Shown here piece by piece: positions 6,771 through 9,821 of a stretch of DNA of 9,821 nucleotides. Position 1 is the first letter of the stretch; every line of letters begins with the position of its first letter. Origin of the DNA: Hellea sp. (GTDB lineage Bacteria; Pseudomonadota; Alphaproteobacteria; Caulobacterales; Maricaulaceae); the NCBI GenBank assembly GCA_020628635.1, contig JAHDEU010000047.1:1-9821 (forward strand), in the 5' to 3' direction. The translations under genes were made by a program, and so were the position numbers. The notes beneath the pieces were generated by a model. The model saw nothing but the letters and a program-made list of their open reading frames with translations, had not been told where the DNA came from and did not search any database.

Positions 6771-6804
6771 CATGCGCGCAAGACAGGCCCGGCCTCGTGC
6801 AGAC

Positions 6805-6833
6805 GCCGACCCATGCGGAACTGCATGGTCGGC
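6805..6833. repeat. Bulged inverted repeat between acnA terminator and receptor promoter
   Basis: GCCGACC, a bulged C and ATGC (6805-6816) pair with GCATGGTCGGC (6823-6833) around the loop GGAACT, giving eleven base pairs with one bulge. No T-run follows on either strand, so it is not an ordinary intrinsic terminator. It lies outside the flanking genes and just upstream of the Fur-like boxes. It could be a protein operator or an unrelated element; no function is assigned. Confidence 0.55.
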
Positions 6834-6849
6834 CTTGCGAAAAGAGACT

Positions 6850-6862
6850 GCAAATCATTCGC
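6850..6862. promoter_or_regulatory. Fur-like box 1 upstream of the siderophore receptor
   Basis: GCAAATCATTCGC is a near-palindrome (five of six arm positions pair) and agrees with 9 of 13 positions of the 6-1-6 Fur pattern GATAAT-C-ATTATC. It is part of the 12-base direct repeat TGCAAATCATTC (6849-6860 and 6878-6889). It lies upstream of the predicted -35, so it probably supports cooperative Fur binding. This is a motif match, not proof of binding. Confidence 0.55.
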
Positions 6863-6870
6863 AATTGTTG

Positions 6871-6898
6871 TTGAACTTGCAAATCATTCTCATGTAGA
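6871..6898 (+). promoter_or_regulatory. Candidate promoter of the siderophore receptor
   Basis: TTGAAC (6871-6876) is a good -35. The best -10 at suitable spacing is TGTAGA (6893-6898, 16-base spacer), which is weak. The second Fur-like box fills the spacer, the usual geometry for iron repression. The Shine-Dalgarno GAGAAGGA (6908-6915) sits nine bases before ATG 6925. Confidence 0.45.
6879..6891. promoter_or_regulatory. Fur-like box 2 within the receptor promoter
   Basis: GCAAATCATTCTC matches 10 of 13 positions of the 6-1-6 Fur pattern and lies between the predicted -35 and -10. Its centre is 29 bases from box 1. Repression of a siderophore receptor by iron-loaded Fur is the standard arrangement in proteobacteria, and the gene downstream supports the call. 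Confidence 0.65.
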
Positions 6899-6924
6899 GG
6901 GCGGCCCGAGAAGGACCACATGAG

Positions 6925-9045
6925 ATGACACGCCCCGCTACACCCCGCCGACGGCTCGGCAGCGCCAGCCTGATCGCGGCCATTGCTGCCGCCCAGCCGG
7001 CTTTTGCCCAGACGGCGGAGACGAGTGCGCCCGTCGACGAGATCATCGTCACGGGCCAGTATCTCTACACGGATTCGGTCAACGCGCTGCGCTCGCCCAC
7101 GCCCATCATCGACGTGCCGCAAAGCCTGTCCATCGTCACGGCGGACGAGATCGCCCTGCGGGGCTTCACCCAGATCGGGCAGATCATCGACTACACGCCG
7201 GGCGTCGTGAATTCGCAAGGCGAAGGCCACCGCGACGCGGTCGTGTTCCGCGGCGTGCGCTCCACGGCGGACTTCTTCATCGACGGCATGCGGGACGACG
7301 TCCAGTATTACCGCCCGCTCTACAATCTCGAACAGGTCGAGATCCTGCGCGGTCCCAATGCGCTGCTGTTCGGGCGCGGTGGCACGGGCGGCATTCTCAA
7401 CCGCGTGACCAAGAAGGGCCAGCTCGGAGAGAGCTTCACGGGCTACCAGTTCGGCATTGATACGCTGGGCGCGGCCGCTGGCAGTGTCGATCTGAACTTT
7501 GCGACGACGGAAAACTCGGCCGTGCGGATCAACGCGCTCTACGAGCAGCTGAACAACCACCGCAATTTCTTCGATGGCGAGCGCATCGGGTTCAACCCGG
7601 CCGCCCGCGTGGCGCTCACGTCCGATACCACGCTCGACCTGTCCTATGAATATGCCGACCACGCGCAGTTCATCGATCGCGGCATCCCGACGGGCGCGGA
7701 TGGCCGCCCGGTGGAAGCCTTCGAGGACATCGTCTTCGGCGATCCAGAAATCAACGAGACGACCCTGCAGGCGCACCTGCTGCGCGCCTCGGTCCAGCAC
7801 CGGTTCTCGGATACGATGAAGGCCAATGTCAGCGCCTTCTATGGCGATTACGACAAGTTCTACGGCAATCTCTACGCGGCCAGCTATGACGCGGCAAACA
7901 CGCCCGACCGGGTCACTCTCGACGGCTATGAGGACACGACCGAGCGCCAGAACCTGATCCTGTCGGGCACGCTGATCAACGAATTCGACACGGGCTTCCT
8001 GCATCATATCGTCGTCGCCGGCGTCGAGTATATTGACACCAACTCCGACCAGAACCGATTCAACACCTTCTTCGATGCCTCGCAGGACGACCGCGAGAGC
8101 TTCACCGTGCTGCCCGTGCTGGGCGTATCAAATGGCGTCGGCGTGAATGCGGACGGTGTGGCGACCACCAATGACTTCTCGGTCGATCTGAACGACGACA
8201 CGCGCGTCGATATCGGCGTGTTCTCCGCCTTTCTGCAGAACGAGATCGCCATTTCGGAGCATCTGGACGTGATCCTCGGCGCGCGCTTCGACAGCTTCGA
8301 TATCGAGGTCTTCAACGTGCCCGCGTCCGAGACCCGCACGCGCAGGGACGAGGAAATCTCGCCCCGCTTCGGCCTGGTCTACAAGCCGCGGGAGAACATC
8401 TCGCTCTATGGCTCCTATAGCGAGAGCTTCCAGCCGCGCTCCGGCGAGCAGTTTGCCAACATCAATGGCAATAATGACCGGCTGGACCCCAACACTTTCA
8501 CCAATCTGGAAGCCGGGCTGAAATGGGATGTCTCGCGGGGTCTCAGCCTGACGGCGGCCGTGTTCGAGATCGAGCAGGAGAGCCCGGTCGTGTCCGACAC
8601 GGACGCCTCGACCTTCGACATCATCCGCTCCAATATATCCGGGTTCGAGGCGCAGCTGAAAGGGCAGCTGACGGACGATTGGTTCCTGTCCGCCGGCTAC
8701 AGCTATCTGGACGGGAAGCAGGCTGGGTCAGAGCTACGCCCGCGCGAGCTGCCGCGGCATACACTATCGCTCTGGAATGCCTATCAGGTCGCGGAACAGT
8801 TCGGGCTGGGGCTCGGCCTGACCTATCAGGACGACAGCTTCGTCAACAATTCCAACAGCGCGGTGCTGCCCAGCTACACCCGCGTGGACGCGGCCGCCTG
8901 GTACGATGTGACCGACACGATGCGCCTGCAGCTCAATGTCGAGAACCTCACGGACGAACTCTACTTCCCGACCGCCCACGCCACCCATCAGGTAAGCGTC
9001 GGCCGCCCGCTCAATGCGCGCCTGTCCGTGTCCAACCGGTTCTAA
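6925..9045 (+). CDS. TonB-dependent siderophore receptor
   Basis: This 706-residue outer-membrane receptor should import a ferric siderophore using TonB-ExbBD energy. A Sec signal peptide has basic residues 8-10, a hydrophobic core (about 12-25) and a likely cut after AFA at residue 28. The TonB box DEIIVTG is at 38-44. The plug domain runs from about 60 to 165 and contains VFRGVRS, FFIDGMRDD, NLEQVEILRGP and RGGTGGILNRVTK, the pattern of siderophore-type receptors (TIGR01783-like). A 22-strand barrel follows and ends in the terminal phenylalanine of SNRF, as expected for recognition by the BAM machinery. No N-terminal STN signalling domain is present, so it is not a transducer that works with an ECF sigma/anti-sigma pair. 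The substrate cannot be told from sequence; similarity in the plug suggests a catecholate or mixed type, low certainty. Tandem Fur-like boxes upstream predict iron repression. Confidence 0.95.
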   Translation: MTRPATPRRRLGSASLIAAIAAAQPAFAQTAETSAPVDEIIVTGQYLYTDSVNALRSPTPIIDVPQSLSIVTADEIALRGFTQIGQIIDYTPGVVNSQGEGHRDAVVFRGVRSTADFFIDGMRDDVQYYRPLYNLEQVEILRGPNALLFGRGGTGGILNRVTKKGQLGESFTGYQFGIDTLGAAAGSVDLNFATTENSAVRINALYEQLNNHRNFFDGERIGFNPAARVALTSDTTLDLSYEYADHAQFIDRGIPTGADGRPVEAFEDIVFGDPEINETTLQAHLLRASVQHRFSDTMKANVSAFYGDYDKFYGNLYAASYDAANTPDRVTLDGYEDTTERQNLILSGTLINEFDTGFLHHIVVAGVEYIDTNSDQNRFNTFFDASQDDRESFTVLPVLGVSNGVGVNADGVATTNDFSVDLNDDTRVDIGVFSAFLQNEIAISEHLDVILGARFDSFDIEVFNVPASETRTRRDEEISPRFGLVYKPRENISLYGSYSESFQPRSGEQFANINGNNDRLDPNTFTNLEAGLKWDVSRGLSLTAAVFEIEQESPVVSDTDASTFDIIRSNISGFEAQLKGQLTDDWFLSAGYSYLDGKQAGSELRPRELPRHTLSLWNAYQVAEQFGLGLGLTYQDDSFVNNSNSAVLPSYTRVDAAAWYDVTDTMRLQLNVENLTDELYFPTAHATHQVSVGRPLNARLSVSNRF

Positions 9046-9071
9046 CCGATTTCAGAAATTTGTGTGACAGT

Positions 9072-9092
9072 CCCCGGCCCCTGTGGCCGGGG
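9072..9092. terminator. GC hairpin between convergent genes, possible shared terminator
   Basis: CCCCGGCC (9072-9079) and GGCCGGGG (9085-9092) form a perfect 8-bp stem around the loop CCTGT. It lies 26 bases after the receptor stop and 42 bases after the BLUF stop on the other strand, where a bidirectional terminator is expected. The downstream tract is CCTTGCTC on plus and is not T-rich on minus, so termination may be inefficient or need help from Rho. Confidence 0.6.
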
Positions 9093-9134
9093 CCTTGCTC
9101 CCAACAAGCCGATGCTGCTGGGATAAGCTGTGGT

Positions 9135-9605
9135 TCACGCGTCGGCCAGCTCGCGCGGCTCCTCGCCGCCGCCATAGATCTCGTCCATGAACAGGTCGAA
9201 GATCCGTCTTCCCGCACTGATGTCCATCTCGGTCTTGCCGGCCATGGCGGCCGTCAGCGAAGCGCGCGCAATGGAGCGCGCGAGCGAGGGCAGCATGCCC
9301 GACGGCACGTTCTCATAGGCCATCTTCCAGCTATCGAACGCGCGCTGCTCGACCTCGCCGTCATGCAGGATCTCGATGTCGGTATGGCGCGGGTCGTTGC
9401 GGATGAGGTGGAACAGCTCCAGGATCGTACCGCTCTCGCCCTCGATGATCTGCAGGAACGACTTGCCGTCATAGCAGAGCAGGCCGGTCACGCCCTCGCG
9501 CGTGTTCTTCTCGCGCGAATGCTCCAGCAGGGCCTGGACCTGGGCGTCCGTCATCGGCTCCGGCGTGCGGGAGCTGTAAACGAGTTCTGTCAGGACGTCG
9601 GCCAC
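9135..9605 (-). CDS. Short BLUF-domain blue-light photoreceptor
   Basis: This 156-residue cytosolic protein carries one BLUF (FAD-binding) domain at about residues 5-98. Spacing relative to AppA fits exactly: Y10 (Y21 in AppA), N34 (N45), Q52 in FLQIIEGE (Q63), W93 and M95 in SWKMAY (W104, M106). These residues form the flavin hydrogen-bond switch that responds to blue light. Other BLUF hallmarks are GVTGLLCYDG and DPRH. The remaining 55 residues (about 100-156) look helical and acidic at the end, with no enzymatic domain, so output is probably through a partner protein. The GTG start is the only reasonable one: an in-frame TAA lies at 9636-9638 and no ATG follows before the domain; GGAG (9612-9615) is six bases upstream. 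It converges with the siderophore receptor gene. The signalling partner is unknown. Confidence 0.93.
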   Translation of the reverse strand: MADVLTELVYSSRTPEPMTDAQVQALLEHSREKNTREGVTGLLCYDGKSFLQIIEGESGTILELFHLIRNDPRHTDIEILHDGEVEQRAFDSWKMAYENVPSGMLPSLARSIARASLTAAMAGKTEMDISAGRRIFDLFMDEIYGGGEEPRELADA

Positions 9606-9740
9606 GGGCGGCTCCGGCTGTGTTGGATAGTTCGGTTACGCGCGCCCGGTGACGCCAGTTTGCGACATATTGCACATTGGTGGCGCGCGCCAAGGCGTCG
9701 CGGGGCGCGATCCAACAAAAGTTGCGGATGGTTGGTGTGG
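9606..9740. other. Intergenic gap upstream of the BLUF gene
   Basis: These 135 bases hold the 12-bp perfect palindrome TGGCGCGCGCCA (9681-9692). On the minus strand TTGGCG (9688-9693) could be a -35, but the sequence 17-18 bases downstream (ATATGT or TATGTC) is a poor -10, so no promoter is assigned. No terminator for the gene to the right is evident: CCAAC and GTTGG can pair but with a long loop and no T-run. Confidence 0.35.
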
Positions 9741-9821
9741 CTAGGGTCGGCCTTTTCTCCCGCCGATCCTCATATCCAGCGGCCCCAGCTGGCGCGAGCT
9801 GGCCTCGCCCGACAGGCACCA
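9741..9821 (-). CDS. Possible C-terminal end of an upstream minus-strand gene (partial)
   Basis: Reading the minus strand from base 9821, one frame stays open for 26 codons and ends in TAG (9741-9743). About 22 of the 26 codons end in G or C, the bias of the real genes here, while the competing long frame in this stretch lacks it. The visible residues include LSGEASSRQLGPLDM and end RIGGRKGRP. I do not recognise the family. If real, this gene precedes the BLUF gene on the same strand with a 135-base gap. The evidence is only codon bias over a short stretch. Confidence 0.4.
   Translation of the reverse strand, partial: WCLSGEASSRQLGPLDMRIGGRKGRP

Noticed and set aside
6604..8007. A 467-codon antisense frame spanning the acnA end and the receptor start
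   Set aside because: It runs across a terminator, the Fur-like promoter and two real genes on the other strand, and shows no recognisable domain.
9469..9819. A 116-codon minus-strand frame over the BLUF start and the right edge
   Set aside because: It overlaps the BLUF N-terminus in another frame, lacks third-position G/C bias, and would cover both the BLUF ribosome site and the candidate upstream gene end.
9780..9821. CCA at the very end of the window as a tRNA 3' end
   Set aside because: No acceptor, anticodon or T-arm pairing could be built from the preceding bases, and a protein frame explains the stretch better.
1..9821. CRISPR array, transposase, integrase, phage or defence genes
   Set aside because: No regularly spaced repeats, terminal inverted repeats or such protein motifs were seen; every long gene belongs to a housekeeping, regulatory or transport family.

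Overview
This window comes from a high-GC bacterial chromosome, most likely an alphaproteobacterium. A Hyphomonadaceae/Maricaulales-type marine relative of Caulobacter is my best guess. That guess rests on strong GC bias at third codon positions, a ubiquinone-type UbiE, an AcnA aconitase, a YciB/IspZ membrane protein, a TonB-dependent siderophore receptor with Fur-like operators, and two apparent leaderless genes. No database search was possible, so the taxonomy is inference.

Layout from left to right. Positions 1-976 (minus) hold the N-terminal 325 residues of an M28 zinc aminopeptidase with a membrane anchor; its C-terminus lies beyond the left edge. It is divergent from a LysR-type regulator (1104-2111, plus), and the 127-bp gap between them carries palindromes and a promoter that places the LysR start codon at or next to the transcription start. 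Seventeen bases after LysR come ubiE (2129-2902, ubiquinone/menaquinone C-methyltransferase) and, overlapping its end, a yciB/ispZ-type inner-membrane protein (from 2890 or 2899 to 3534). A small unrecognised gene (3689-3928) follows. Then acnA (4026-6719) has its own sigma70-like promoter, a good ribosome binding site and a textbook intrinsic terminator.

The 205-bp gap after acnA contains the terminator, an unexplained bulged hairpin, and a tandem pair of Fur-like boxes in front of a 706-residue TonB-dependent siderophore receptor (6925-9045). A GC hairpin separates this receptor from a convergent short BLUF blue-light photoreceptor gene (9135-9605, minus, GTG start). The last 81 bases look like the C-terminal end of another minus-strand gene.

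The genes do not form one obvious system. There is an iron/respiration theme (quinone synthesis, a 4Fe-4S aconitase, siderophore uptake) next to a light sensor and a peptidase/regulator pair. I did not find a phage, transposon, CRISPR array, RNA gene or clear defence system. The items most worth checking are the divergent M28/LysR pair, the two leaderless-type starts, the tandem Fur boxes, the orphan 79-residue gene, the unexplained hairpin and the short BLUF protein with its own C-terminal tail.
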